The notes: a model not told the origin generated them from the letters alone. 7,339 bases of DNA from Candidatus Hodarchaeota archaeon (GCA_016840305.1 JAEOSP010000621.1:1-7339), one strand, 5' to 3'. Positions 1 through 5,532 are shown, counted from the stretch's first letter. Program-made: numbers and translations.

Positions 1-193
1 AACAGCTAAAAAATCTGCAGATATCATACTTTCATTTGGGAAAAGGGCTGCATTTGTCTTAGCAGCTCGTGGAATCGGGCCTACTACAGCTATTCGAATT
101 TTAAGGGAACCACACAAAACCACAGAGGACTTACTTATATCAATCTACCAACACGAGGCGAATTTTGCACGTACACGCGAATATTGGGATTAA
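1..193 (+). CDS. lhr: Lhr-like ATP-dependent helicase, C-terminal end (partial)
   Basis: Only the last 63 residues are present, read in the frame beginning at base 2 and ending at TAA 191-193; the start lies upstream of the window. The tail contains a helix-hairpin-helix-like segment (AARGIGPTTAIRIL, about residues 23-36 of the fragment) and ends in FARTREYWD. This combination of a 'GxGPxTAxRIL' element and a final 'ARTR-aromatic-W' tail is what I recall for archaeal Lhr-type superfamily 2 helicases, which unwind DNA or RNA:DNA duplexes and are linked to repair. The helicase motifs themselves are outside the window, so the call rests on the tail alone. The next gene, a metallophosphoesterase, converges on it with an 8-bp gap. 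Lhr and phosphoesterases of this kind are often neighbours in prokaryotic genomes, which supports the identification. Another helicase with an HhH tail remains possible. Confidence 0.62.
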   Translation, partial: TAKKSADIILSFGKRAAFVLAARGIGPTTAIRILREPHKTTEDLLISIYQHEANFARTREYWD

Positions 194-201
194 TAGGGAA
201 T

Positions 202-1044
202 TCATATATCTGATAAGAGACCAAGATCAATCCCGTCAGTTAATTGTACCTGAACATCAGGATGTCTAAGTATTTTACGAATAGCTGGAAATGGTTTATG
301 TAATCTTTTCCCTCCGTCTATTTTGTTAAGTAAATACCCAGGAAGATGCGGATTGTATGCTGGCAAGATTTTAATTTTTGTTAGATCTACCATTCCAACT
401 TCCTCGAACTCAAAAGGAAAATTAAATAGAGAAAAGATGTTTTCGCGTAGGAGTTCGAGTTTAACGAACACAGGAAGTTGGTGTTTGACTTGTAAATCAT
501 CTTTAATCTCTATTACTGGATGAACATGTCCTAGGACAATATCAGTAGAAAACACTATCTCCCTAAATGGGAAATTGTCTCCATGAAAAGCTCCCAATTG
601 CCCGTTAAATAATCCTCTCCCCGATGAAGGAAGTATCTTACAATCATTCTTTAATTCTTGATGAAGGGAAATATCATTTTCTCCGCTAATAATGATAATT
701 TCCAGATCGTTAATTGATAGAATATCTGATTTGATATGCTGAAGTATAGAATTATACATTTCGATAGGGATTTCAACTATTGGTTTCTTTCCTTTCTTCT
801 TACTCTTAATGCTATAATGATGCTCTAAATCTCCGCAAATGAGTAAATGAGAAGGTTTTATTTCTAAAATATCTCTTCTTAAAGTTTTTATAATGTCAAT
901 AGACCAAGTAGGATCATGAACTTTCAACCCTCTACCAAACCACTCTACCTCAAAACCCAAATGCAGATCTGATACAATTAATACTTTATTATCGTCATAT
1001 TTACGGAGAAGCCACCGTCTATCAATAGGTACATCAGAGAGCAT
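202..1044 (-). CDS. ICC/SbcD-like metallophosphoesterase (COG1407 type) with altered GNHD motif
   Basis: This 280-residue calcineurin-like phosphoesterase has the family motifs in order: DLHLG (D26, H28), GDLEH (G71-H75), GEND (121-124), FHGD (153-156) and LGHVHP (171-176). The last third has the archaeal family's LPAYNPHLPGYLLN segment and a final LTDGIDLG, so the protein looks full length. Members are cytosolic, metal-dependent enzymes that cleave phosphodiester bonds; related bacterial enzymes act in a repair cluster with Lhr and a DNA ligase. The odd point is motif III: the family's GNHD reads GEND, so the Asn metal ligand is Glu and the catalytic His is Asn. The usual HGH reads HGD. The phosphoesterase may thus be altered or inactive. 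ATG 1044 is the first in-frame start, with an in-frame TGA five codons before it and no strong Shine-Dalgarno. It lies 44 bp downstream of the nucleotidyltransferase gene on the same strand, so the two are probably co-transcribed. Confidence 0.85.
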   Translation of the reverse strand: MLSDVPIDRRWLLRKYDDNKVLIVSDLHLGFEVEWFGRGLKVHDPTWSIDIIKTLRRDILEIKPSHLLICGDLEHHYSIKSKKKGKKPIVEIPIEMYNSILQHIKSDILSINDLEIIIISGENDISLHQELKNDCKILPSSGRGLFNGQLGAFHGDNFPFREIVFSTDIVLGHVHPVIEIKDDLQVKHQLPVFVKLELLRENIFSLFNFPFEFEEVGMVDLTKIKILPAYNPHLPGYLLNKIDGGKRLHKPFPAIRKILRHPDVQVQLTDGIDLGLLSDI

Positions 1045-1088
1045 TTTTCCATCAGTTCATTGCTTTACTTGATTGATGAGAGAGGGAG

Positions 1089-1790
1089 TTATGATCTTTG
1101 AAGTTTTCTACGAATAATAATGTTTCGAGAAGAGAGTTGAGTAAGAGTTTGTTCAAAGTTATCATCAGGGGAAAGATGATGATCTAGGAATTTACCTGTC
1201 CTTCCGATTTTATCTCGCCTAAGTAAAACACGGATACGTTCATCAACCATTTGTTGTGATATTTTTAAGAGATCAATGGCTCTATTTTTGTCATTCAAGA
1301 TTGAAGAATACCAGTAACCATCATTCGCAGGCTCTATTAACAAAAGCTGTTTGGTTACTCCTGGAAAATACCTATTTGTTAGTATGTCATCAAGAAAAAC
1401 GGATCCTGAAAATTTATAAAATTCCACTTCCCGTTCTGTAGGGGGAGTTAATGGAAAAGAAATCGAAATATTCTCTGATAAGGTAAGTAAACCTTTAATG
1501 TTAGAGTTAGGTGTGCCCATTATTATTCGACGATCTGCATTTTTGAATATATCAATAATATCTAATCTAAAGGAAGATATATTATATGGAATGAATATAT
1601 CAATGTCAGATGTACTTGTAACATCCCCTCTAGCTACTGAACCATGTATAAATGCTTTAATATCCCTTTCTTCTAATTTAACTAAATAAAACTTCGCTTT
1701 GTCTCGCAATCTATGTAGTAAAGTATGTTCTTCTTCATTATAATGATGAAATTTCCTTGTAATATCTCTAATGACTTTTTCGCGAGGCAT
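1089..1790 (-). CDS. Pol-beta-superfamily nucleotidyltransferase (COG1665-like)
   Basis: The 233-residue product carries the nucleotidyltransferase signature IHGSVARGD, with Gly50-Ser51, followed by SDIDIF, with the metal-binding pair Asp62 and Asp64. Downstream are FPLTPPTEREVEFYKFSG, a segment with RYFPGVTKQLLLIEP, and a late VDERIRVLLRRDKIGRTG. I recall this order from an archaeal group of predicted nucleotidyltransferases (COG1665). Enzymes of the superfamily transfer an NMP to protein, RNA or a small molecule; the substrate of this group is not known to me. A third catalytic acid, usually on a later strand, cannot be assigned with certainty: the expected strand reads ENISISFPL. ATG 1790 has no Shine-Dalgarno and an AT-rich run lies 25-40 bp upstream, so the message may be leaderless. 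It heads a likely two-gene unit with the phosphoesterase. A 15-bp near-palindrome sits 48-62 bp upstream of the start. Confidence 0.8.
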   Translation of the reverse strand: MPREKVIRDITRKFHHYNEEEHTLLHRLRDKAKFYLVKLEERDIKAFIHGSVARGDVTSTSDIDIFIPYNISSFRLDIIDIFKNADRRIIMGTPNSNIKGLLTLSENISISFPLTPPTEREVEFYKFSGSVFLDDILTNRYFPGVTKQLLLIEPANDGYWYSSILNDKNRAIDLLKISQQMVDERIRVLLRRDKIGRTGKFLDHHLSPDDNFEQTLTQLSSRNIIIRRKLQRS

Positions 1791-1837
1791 TTCTAAAATT
1801 ACTCATATCCAACGGGGTTTAACAATTAGTATGCTCA

Positions 1838-1852
1838 TTTTTGTCCGACAAA
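1838..1852. repeat. 15-bp near-palindromic site, copy 1
   Basis: The sequence TTTTTGTCCGACAAA recurs exactly at 2168-2182. Its core TTTGTC-C-GACAAA is an inverted repeat around a single central base. This copy lies 48-62 bp upstream of the nucleotidyltransferase start, a plausible place for a regulator site just upstream of the promoter. No other copy was seen in the window. Confidence 0.6.
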
Positions 1853-1924
1853 GGTTCTTATCTCGTATTCACCGACCTGTCTCTGTTATAACCTTAAATA
1901 ATCTCCCTTGCTATTCATCTCAAA

Positions 1925-1971
1925 GTGAGGTGATGAGAAAAATATACCTATAAGGCACTGGTCTGATTCAC
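1925..1971 (+). other. Box C/D-like kink-turn motif inside the candidate RNA
   Basis: GTGATGA (1930-1936), matching box C, and CTGA (1963-1966), matching box D, are flanked directly by GTGAG (1925-1929) and TTCAC (1967-1971), which can form a five-pair closing stem with one G-U. This is the arrangement bound by L7Ae in archaeal RNAs. The 26 nt between the boxes lack D' and C' boxes and are too short for a normal double-guide sRNA, so it may be a kink-turn within a larger RNA or a chance match. Confidence 0.22.
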
Positions 1972-2125
1972 ATGTAACTACGTTAGACGAGTTACCCGTC
2001 AAAGGCAAGGGAAGAAAGACCCCCTAAGAAGCGAGAGGTATTGGTATTGGCGATAGTAGATGAAGAGCTATTTCAAGTAGTCCTAAAGGTCGGTTCAGTT
2101 TTACTTGTTCTGTCCTGCTGGATAG

Positions 2126-2144
2126 GGGATGCGTGACTCATCCC
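2126..2144. other. 6-bp hairpin with 7-nt loop and overlapping direct repeat
   Basis: GGGATG (2126-2131) pairs with CATCCC (2139-2144) around the loop CGTGACT. The octamer CGTGACTC occurs at 2132-2139 and again at 2147-2154. The loop lacks the U33 of a tRNA anticodon loop on either strand and no acceptor or T arm surrounds it, so this is not a tRNA. Confidence 0.35.
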
Positions 2145-2167
2145 GTCGTGACTCTAAAAAGCAATTG

Positions 2168-2182
2168 TTTTTGTCCGACAAA
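2168..2182. repeat. 15-bp near-palindromic site, copy 2
   Basis: Exact second copy of TTTTTGTCCGACAAA in the same orientation, 330 bp from the first. Together the copies bracket the candidate RNA locus. If the RNA is transcribed on the minus strand this copy would lie just upstream of its 5' end, as copy 1 does for the nucleotidyltransferase. If it is on +, the T5 run within the site could help termination. Confidence 0.6.
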
Positions 2183-2817
2183 TTTAGTCATGCTGGTCTA
2201 TATGTCAACTCTCAACCATTTTTTTTTTGTATTCACGTTGAAATATTATATTGTTACATTCAGAATTTACTCTTAATAAGAAGAGAAAACTTTGCATTGG
2301 TGATATCAATGAATGGAGGTATAATTCGCCTAGATTACCATCCAGAGACAAGAGAGGGGTTTCCATACCGAATATCAAGAGTTTTTGTCTCAAAGCAGAC
2401 GGAAAAATCCAAGTCAGATCCAAATGACGATTGAATTTTCGGTATTTGTCTAACACAAACCTTACACACATCTAAAGAGGCGATAAATTGGACTAAACAG
2501 GATAATTCGTCATTTTCTATAGGTTCGTTTGTAAAATTTCGTACACGAAACTCATGAACCATAGTATCCGTAAATGGTTGATTGATTGATTGCATAGACC
2601 CATGATTTATTCAGTAATTCTAAAATTCAGATATTATTGACATATTATGTGAACGGTTTTCTTTCTATAACTTGCTTTAATTATCGCACATTTATGTTAA
2701 TCGTCGTTATCTGAGACAACGCATTTTCAATAGTAACACTCTTTTCCTCTTTTTTGTATTCAGCGAAAGAAGGAATAAAATAAGAAGTGAAGTTCTGGAA
2801 GCCTTAGATGAGAGAGA
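2183..2817. other. Long stretch with no confident gene
   Basis: This AT-rich spacer holds a T10 tract at 2219-2228, several short overlapping ORFs on both strands of which only the one at 2335-2595 (minus) is worth listing, a TTGA/TGAT-like tandem at about 2580-2593, and an imperfect 17-bp dyad at 2705-2721 (CGTTATCTGAGACAACG, one mismatched pair in the arms) about 100 bp before the next gene. No tRNA, rRNA or transposase remnant was seen. Confidence 0.5.
2335..2595 (-). CDS. Doubtful small ORF, unknown product
   Basis: The 86-residue translation matches no family I recognise. It has five cysteines, three of them in a short stretch (VCKVC at about 43-47, with an earlier Cys33), no membrane segment and no signal peptide. 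About a quarter of its codons start with G, lower than I would expect for a well-used archaeal gene. Neither ATG 2595 nor the second ATG (codon 12, 2562) has a clear Shine-Dalgarno site. Two other ORFs of similar size overlap it, one on each strand, which weakens any choice between them. It may be a small, lineage-specific gene, a decayed remnant, or chance. Conservation of the Cys pattern in relatives would be the deciding fact. Confidence 0.22.
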   Translation of the reverse strand: MQSINQPFTDTMVHEFRVRNFTNEPIENDELSCLVQFIASLDVCKVCVRQIPKIQSSFGSDLDFSVCFETKTLDIRYGNPSLVSGW

Positions 2818-3105
2818 ATGAGTAAAAAGGATAACTCTGTAAAGAGTAGAGAAGAGGAAAATACCGAGACTGTTCCCCATTTAAATCCGTCTATATTCTG
2901 GATATTCCTAACTGTAGCATTATTGACGCTTATACTTGGATTTTTTACAATAACTAGCGTCATTATTGATAGTATTCAGCACAGTCAAATCAATTACCCT
3001 GATGCTATGATTATTGGCCTTTTACTCATATTTGGTGGCATAATTCTTCTCGGTGGATCTATTATAATGAGAAGTTGGGCACCTCCACAACAAATAGACG
3101 CATAG
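2818..3105 (+). CDS. Small membrane protein with two transmembrane helices, unknown function
   Basis: The 95-residue product begins with a charged, hydrophilic stretch of about 25 residues (MSKKDNSVKSREEENTETV), followed by two hydrophobic segments at about 27-50 (FWIFLTVALLTLILGFFTIT) and 63-85 (AMIIGLLLIFGGIILLGGSI), then a short tail RSWAPPQQIDA. The loop between the helices is about 12 residues. This is a hairpin membrane protein with both ends probably cytoplasmic by the positive-inside tendency (KK near the start, MRSW after helix 2). I recognise no domain. ATG 2818 is preceded by a purine-rich GATGAGAGAGA, a weak Shine-Dalgarno-like region. It is transcribed in the same direction as the winged-helix gene 133 bp downstream, but the palindromes and a TATA-like box between them suggest separate promoters. 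Confidence 0.6.
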   Translation: MSKKDNSVKSREEENTETVPHLNPSIFWIFLTVALLTLILGFFTITSVIIDSIQHSQINYPDAMIIGLLLIFGGIILLGGSIIMRSWAPPQQIDA

Positions 3106-3125
3106 AAAGAATCATCTGACATAAA

Positions 3126-3143
3126 AGAATAGAATTCTATTCT
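3126..3143. promoter_or_regulatory. 18-bp perfect palindrome, candidate operator
   Basis: AGAATAGAATTCTATTCT is its own reverse complement over all 18 bases. With no central loop it is a poor RNA hairpin and a better protein-binding dyad. It lies about 52-69 bp upstream of the TATA-like box of the winged-helix regulator, and 20 bp after the membrane-protein stop codon. A perfect 18-bp palindrome is expected only about 0.03 times by chance in a window this size at even base composition, somewhat more in AT-rich DNA. Confidence 0.5.
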
Positions 3144-3178
3144 AAACTTGGAAAAAAGATGTCTTACTGCGCGGTTTG

Positions 3179-3199
3179 TGCCATTAGATGGCAGTTTTT
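3179..3199 (+). promoter_or_regulatory. TGCCAT-N3-ATGGCA dyad: operator or terminator
   Basis: TGCCAT (3179-3184) and ATGGCA (3188-3193) are perfect inverted repeats around TAG, followed by G and TTTTT (3195-3199). Two readings are possible: a hairpin plus T-run ending the membrane-protein transcript 74 bp past its stop, or an operator directly upstream of the TATA-like box TTTTTAAAA of the regulator gene. A three-base loop makes both feasible. Confidence 0.42.
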
Positions 3200-3203
3200 A
3201 AAA
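3195..3203 (+). promoter_or_regulatory. TATA-like box for the winged-helix regulator
   Basis: TTTTTAAAA lies about 36-44 bp before the GTG start. A start of transcription roughly 25 bp downstream would give a leader of about 15 nt containing AGGAAG (3224-3229), a weak Shine-Dalgarno match 9 nt from the GTG. A second AT-rich run at 3204-3223 could also serve as the box. Confidence 0.35.
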
Positions 3204-3238
3204 GAATAAAATTATAGATATTTAGGAAGCGAAGGTTA

Positions 3239-3994
3239 GTGGATTCTACTTATTCAAGCCCTGGCAAGGTAATTCAGGTTATTAAAGCTTTGGCTGACCC
3301 TACACGCCTTGGAATGCTCCTGAATATGAATACAAACGCTCCTAAAGGTGTTACTGCATCGAGATTGGCAGATAAGCTTGGTAAGAAAATTCCTACAATC
3401 CTGCATCATTTGGAAAAATTACAAGAACTCGGACTTGCAGAGTATCACATGGCTGAAAATGAAGCTGGGAGGAATATCAAGCACTGGCGTGTAGTTAACC
3501 CGAATTTTATGTTGGAAATCAATTTAGACACATTTTCTGATGCCAGAGACGAGATTGATATATATATTCTTTACCTATTTGAGGAAGAAAAAAGAAGAAA
3601 TGGTACCATTACGATTGATTATACTGAACATAATGAGGCAGAGATTATCCAAGAAAAAATTAACACTTTTCTCCGAGAAGTGAAACCTGATAGTGATCGA
3701 GAAGTTACTATTGGTCAGGCTCAGGAAATTCGTTCAAAGCTCGAGAAAAAAGGTGAACTGGAGAGACATATACGTAATTGGGTTTTCAAAGCATTTAAGG
3801 ACTCAGCTGCTTCATTACAACTTGACTTCTTTGAACTTGGAACACGATTCGCGCTTGGCCCAGAATTAAGAGGACTAATATATGAACACTTTGTTAGCTC
3901 AAATAAATTCAGTTCCATTGGTTATTCAGGCCAAGGACAACCCGTAGTAAGGTTAAAACTTCGACCAGAATTTCTTGACGATCTAGATGCTTAA
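3239..3994 (+). CDS. ArsR-like winged-helix transcriptional regulator
   Basis: The 251-residue protein opens with a winged helix-turn-helix at about residues 11-88: VIKALADPTRLGMLLNM forms the typical first helices of ArsR-type regulators, GVTASRLADKLGKKIPTILHHLEKL the helix-turn-helix with its recognition helix, and LGLAEYH...HWRVV the wing. The remainder (about 95-251) is mostly helical and charged, with no metal-binding cysteine motif, so the signal is probably not a heavy metal; it may serve in dimerisation or ligand sensing. No family name fits the C-terminal part. The only usable start is GTG 3239: an in-frame TAG lies at 3215, and the first internal ATG would remove part of the DNA-binding domain. 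Two dyads directly upstream suggest autoregulation. Its 3' end is 3 bp from the end of the convergent phosphatase gene, so the two transcripts probably overlap. Confidence 0.78.
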   Translation: MDSTYSSPGKVIQVIKALADPTRLGMLLNMNTNAPKGVTASRLADKLGKKIPTILHHLEKLQELGLAEYHMAENEAGRNIKHWRVVNPNFMLEINLDTFSDARDEIDIYILYLFEEEKRRNGTITIDYTEHNEAEIIQEKINTFLREVKPDSDREVTIGQAQEIRSKLEKKGELERHIRNWVFKAFKDSAASLQLDFFELGTRFALGPELRGLIYEHFVSSNKFSSIGYSGQGQPVVRLKLRPEFLDDLDA

Positions 3995-3997
3995 AGA

Positions 3998-4822
3998 TCA
4001 TGAATCTATCTTTTTAAGTTTTTCAACCCACTGGAGAATTTCCTTATGCAGCCCCGAACGTGCAACAATTAATTGATCAAATATCTTATCTGTTGGATGA
4101 ATAGCAGCTCCTTCAAGGGTGGTTATTTTTATTCCTAATCGTTCAAGTATTAAAGCAGCAGCAGCTATATCCCAGTATTTACCTTTGCGTCCTGCTCCCC
4201 AGAACAAAGCACCATGAAGTGTACCTTGGGCAACAAGCATAAGATGTTGAGATATTCCTCCTCCTAATCGATAAGAACGACCTATTACCTCATCTAGATC
4301 AGCAACGGCAAGTTCTTTTTGAAGATCCAACGATAGACGATTGGAGAAATCAATTAACAAGCGGGCCTCCTTTAATGAAAAAGTACGAGGAGGTGGAAGT
4401 ACAGAACCATTAAGGTAAACTGAACTACTTTTTGCTCCTGAATATAACATGTCTGTGAAAGGATTATATACCACCCCTGCTAACAATCCTGTTTCATCCC
4501 ATGCAGCTATAGACATACACACGAAAGCAAGATTTCCACGAAGAAAAGCTTTTGTACCATCTAGGGGATCGATAAACCATGTAATTGTATCAGAAGTCAA
4601 TTTACTGTCACCAACAGATTCTTCTGCAAGAATATTGTGATTTGGAAAGTGCATAAGTATGTGATTTTTGATTAAACGTTCACTTTCAAGATCAAAATTA
4701 GTCGTGACATCTCCTTCCCCTTTTCTGAATACTTGAAGGTCCTTAAAAGACATTAAACGGAGAAAAGATCCAGCCATCCTAGCTGCTTCTTCAGCAACTT
4801 TTTGAAGTTCTTTGGGATTCAT
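3998..4822 (-). CDS. Inositol monophosphatase-family phosphatase (IMPase/FBPase-like)
   Basis: From ATG 4822 the product has 274 residues, the usual length for this Mg2+-dependent, Li+-sensitive family. The metal-binding motifs are intact: GDVTTNFD (37-44), ILAEES with Glu67-Glu68, DPLDGT (85-90), and the late YWDIAAAA with Trp217-Asp218. Archaeal members hydrolyse inositol-1-phosphate, fructose-1,6-bisphosphate or related sugar phosphates, feeding inositol lipid synthesis or gluconeogenesis; the substrate cannot be told from sequence alone. A longer version starting at GTG 4831 is less likely, because that GTG lies inside AGGTGAT (4833-4827), a near-ideal Shine-Dalgarno site placed 4 nt before ATG 4822. 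The upstream roadblock-like gene ends with TAA 4826-4824, one base before this ATG, so the two are almost surely co-transcribed and translationally coupled. Confidence 0.9.
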   Translation of the reverse strand: MNPKELQKVAEEAARMAGSFLRLMSFKDLQVFRKGEGDVTTNFDLESERLIKNHILMHFPNHNILAEESVGDSKLTSDTITWFIDPLDGTKAFLRGNLAFVCMSIAAWDETGLLAGVVYNPFTDMLYSGAKSSSVYLNGSVLPPPRTFSLKEARLLIDFSNRLSLDLQKELAVADLDEVIGRSYRLGGGISQHLMLVAQGTLHGALFWGAGRKGKYWDIAAAALILERLGIKITTLEGAAIHPTDKIFDQLIVARSGLHKEILQWVEKLKKIDS

Positions 4823-4823
4823 T

Positions 4824-5225
4824 TTAATCACCTTTCTCCTTAAGTCTAGTTAATTCAAACTTAACCTGAGCACTTAAGCCATCCAAAAGCGGCATAACAT
4901 TACCCACCGTACCAGAGGCTGCTGATGCGATAAGAAAAATATCCTCAGAGACAGGAGCAACATAGCATTCACGAGTTGCAGTTCGAAATATAAGAATATT
5001 GATGTTCTCATTAGTTCTTTCAGTAAAGGATCCTTTTAGCTCTTCAAAAGCAATAAGCCCAAGAATATTAATAGATTCCATCTCACTTTGGTCACAGGTT
5101 CGGGTAGAGTATAGTTCAAAACCTTCAGAAGCTGAAACTACTGATATACATAAAGGAAGTTCAATATGTTCACTTTTAAACACATTTGCAACAACATCTA
5201 TGGTTTTTTGCGCTGATTCAGACAT
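4824..5225 (-). CDS. Roadblock/LC7-like small protein (tentative)
   Basis: The 133-residue protein has no membrane segment or catalytic motif. Its pattern suggests a roadblock/longin-type fold: a strand CISVVSA, a turn and strand GFELYSTR, a long helix over ESINILGLIAFEELKGSF, strands NINILIFRT, ECYVAPV and IFLIASAA, then a closing helix VMPLLDGLSAQVKFEL. Roadblock proteins dimerise and act as scaffolds or partners of small GTPases; archaea, the Asgard group above all, encode many. This is judged from pattern and length only, and a profile search could overturn it. ATG 5225 has no Shine-Dalgarno, so the message may be leaderless. The gene ends one base before the phosphatase start, which hints that the protein may regulate or localise that enzyme, though close packing alone does not prove it. 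Confidence 0.45.
   Translation of the reverse strand: MSESAQKTIDVVANVFKSEHIELPLCISVVSASEGFELYSTRTCDQSEMESINILGLIAFEELKGSFTERTNENINILIFRTATRECYVAPVSEDIFLIASAASGTVGNVMPLLDGLSAQVKFELTRLKEKGD
4827..4833 (-). promoter_or_regulatory. Shine-Dalgarno site that decides the phosphatase start
   Basis: AGGTGAT on the minus strand pairs fully with the ATCACCT tail of archaeal 16S rRNA and stands 4 nt before ATG 4822. It overlaps the end of the upstream coding sequence, and it contains the GTG that would otherwise be taken as a longer start. Confidence 0.75.
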
Positions 5226-5532
5226 ATATTACGACTCAAAAAAGGTATTTTCAAATGTAGATAACCAATTATTAGCTTTCACACCTTTCGAGTTGAAAAA
5301 TCTTTGTGTAAACATTTGAATTCATAACATAAGAGTCATTCAGTAAAAAAAATCTTAGGAACCTCCAAGAAATATCATCAACGCGAAATCTATAGATTAA
5401 TTGTCACAAATAACTGGATAAAGTGATATCTGTTATTAAAATCTTAAAACAGAGGAATTTTTTAGAATTAGTACCGGAACTGGAGGTGAAGTGTACAAAA
5501 AAATTATTACTTGGCTTCTGATAACTAAATAA

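Larger units (their letters stand above)
1860..2160. ncRNA. Candidate structured non-coding RNA locus, class and strand unknown
   Basis: No ORF with protein-like composition spans this stretch, and G+C is about 43% by hand count, above the AT-rich spacers elsewhere. It can form nested helices: 1871-1878 (ACCGACCT) with 2087-2094, and 1902-1911 (TCTCCCTTGC) with 2005-2015, ten pairs with one bulged A. Inside are hairpins at 1974-1995 (6+3 bp, one bulge, TAG loop) and 1916-1937. Outside is a 6-bp hairpin at 2126-2144 (GGGATG/CATCCC, 7-nt loop). On + it is followed by a T5 run at 2168 and a T10 tract at 2219-2228, which would suit archaeal termination, so + is slightly favoured. The minus strand has AGATGAATAGC then ACAGA, recalling the RNase P CR-IV and CR-V motifs, but the expected GGAAAGTC element is absent. 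No SRP core was found. A single 8-bp helix could arise by chance in 300 nt, so confidence is limited. Confidence 0.3.

Noticed and set aside
323..523. Plus-strand ORFs over the phosphoesterase and nucleotidyltransferase genes
   Set aside because: They are antisense to genes with intact family motifs and have no motif of their own; the same applies to those at 1256-1441 and 1498-1689.
1860..2160. SRP RNA
   Set aside because: The helix 8 core (GGAAG...AGCAG type) is absent on both strands; a lone AGCAG on the minus strand has no tetraloop partner.
2100..2160. tRNA
   Set aside because: The hairpin at 2126-2144 has a 7-nt loop but no U33, and there is no T arm or acceptor stem around it on either strand.
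2129..2434. 101-codon + strand ORF
   Set aside because: It begins inside the hairpin-rich block, crosses the T10 tract, has poor Shine-Dalgarno context and no recognisable motif; it conflicts with two minus-strand ORFs.
2205..2471. 88-codon minus-strand ORF
   Set aside because: Overlaps the 2335-2595 ORF in another frame, spans the poly-T tract as KKK and shows no family signal.
2580..2593. Short ATTG/TGAT tandem as a repeat array or CRISPR
   Set aside because: Only about three 4-bp units, no spacers and no second array; simple low-complexity sequence.
2760..2963. 67-codon minus-strand ORF
   Set aside because: Antisense to the membrane-protein gene; its hydrophobic and Ser-rich content mirrors the opposite strand.
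4823..4831. GTG 4831 as the phosphatase start
   Set aside because: It lies inside the Shine-Dalgarno AGGTGAT and would have no ribosome site of its own at proper distance; ATG 4822 fits better.
4449..5319. Plus-strand ORFs over the phosphatase and roadblock-like genes, and the minus-strand ORF at 3721-3918
   Set aside because: Antisense shadows of well-supported genes.
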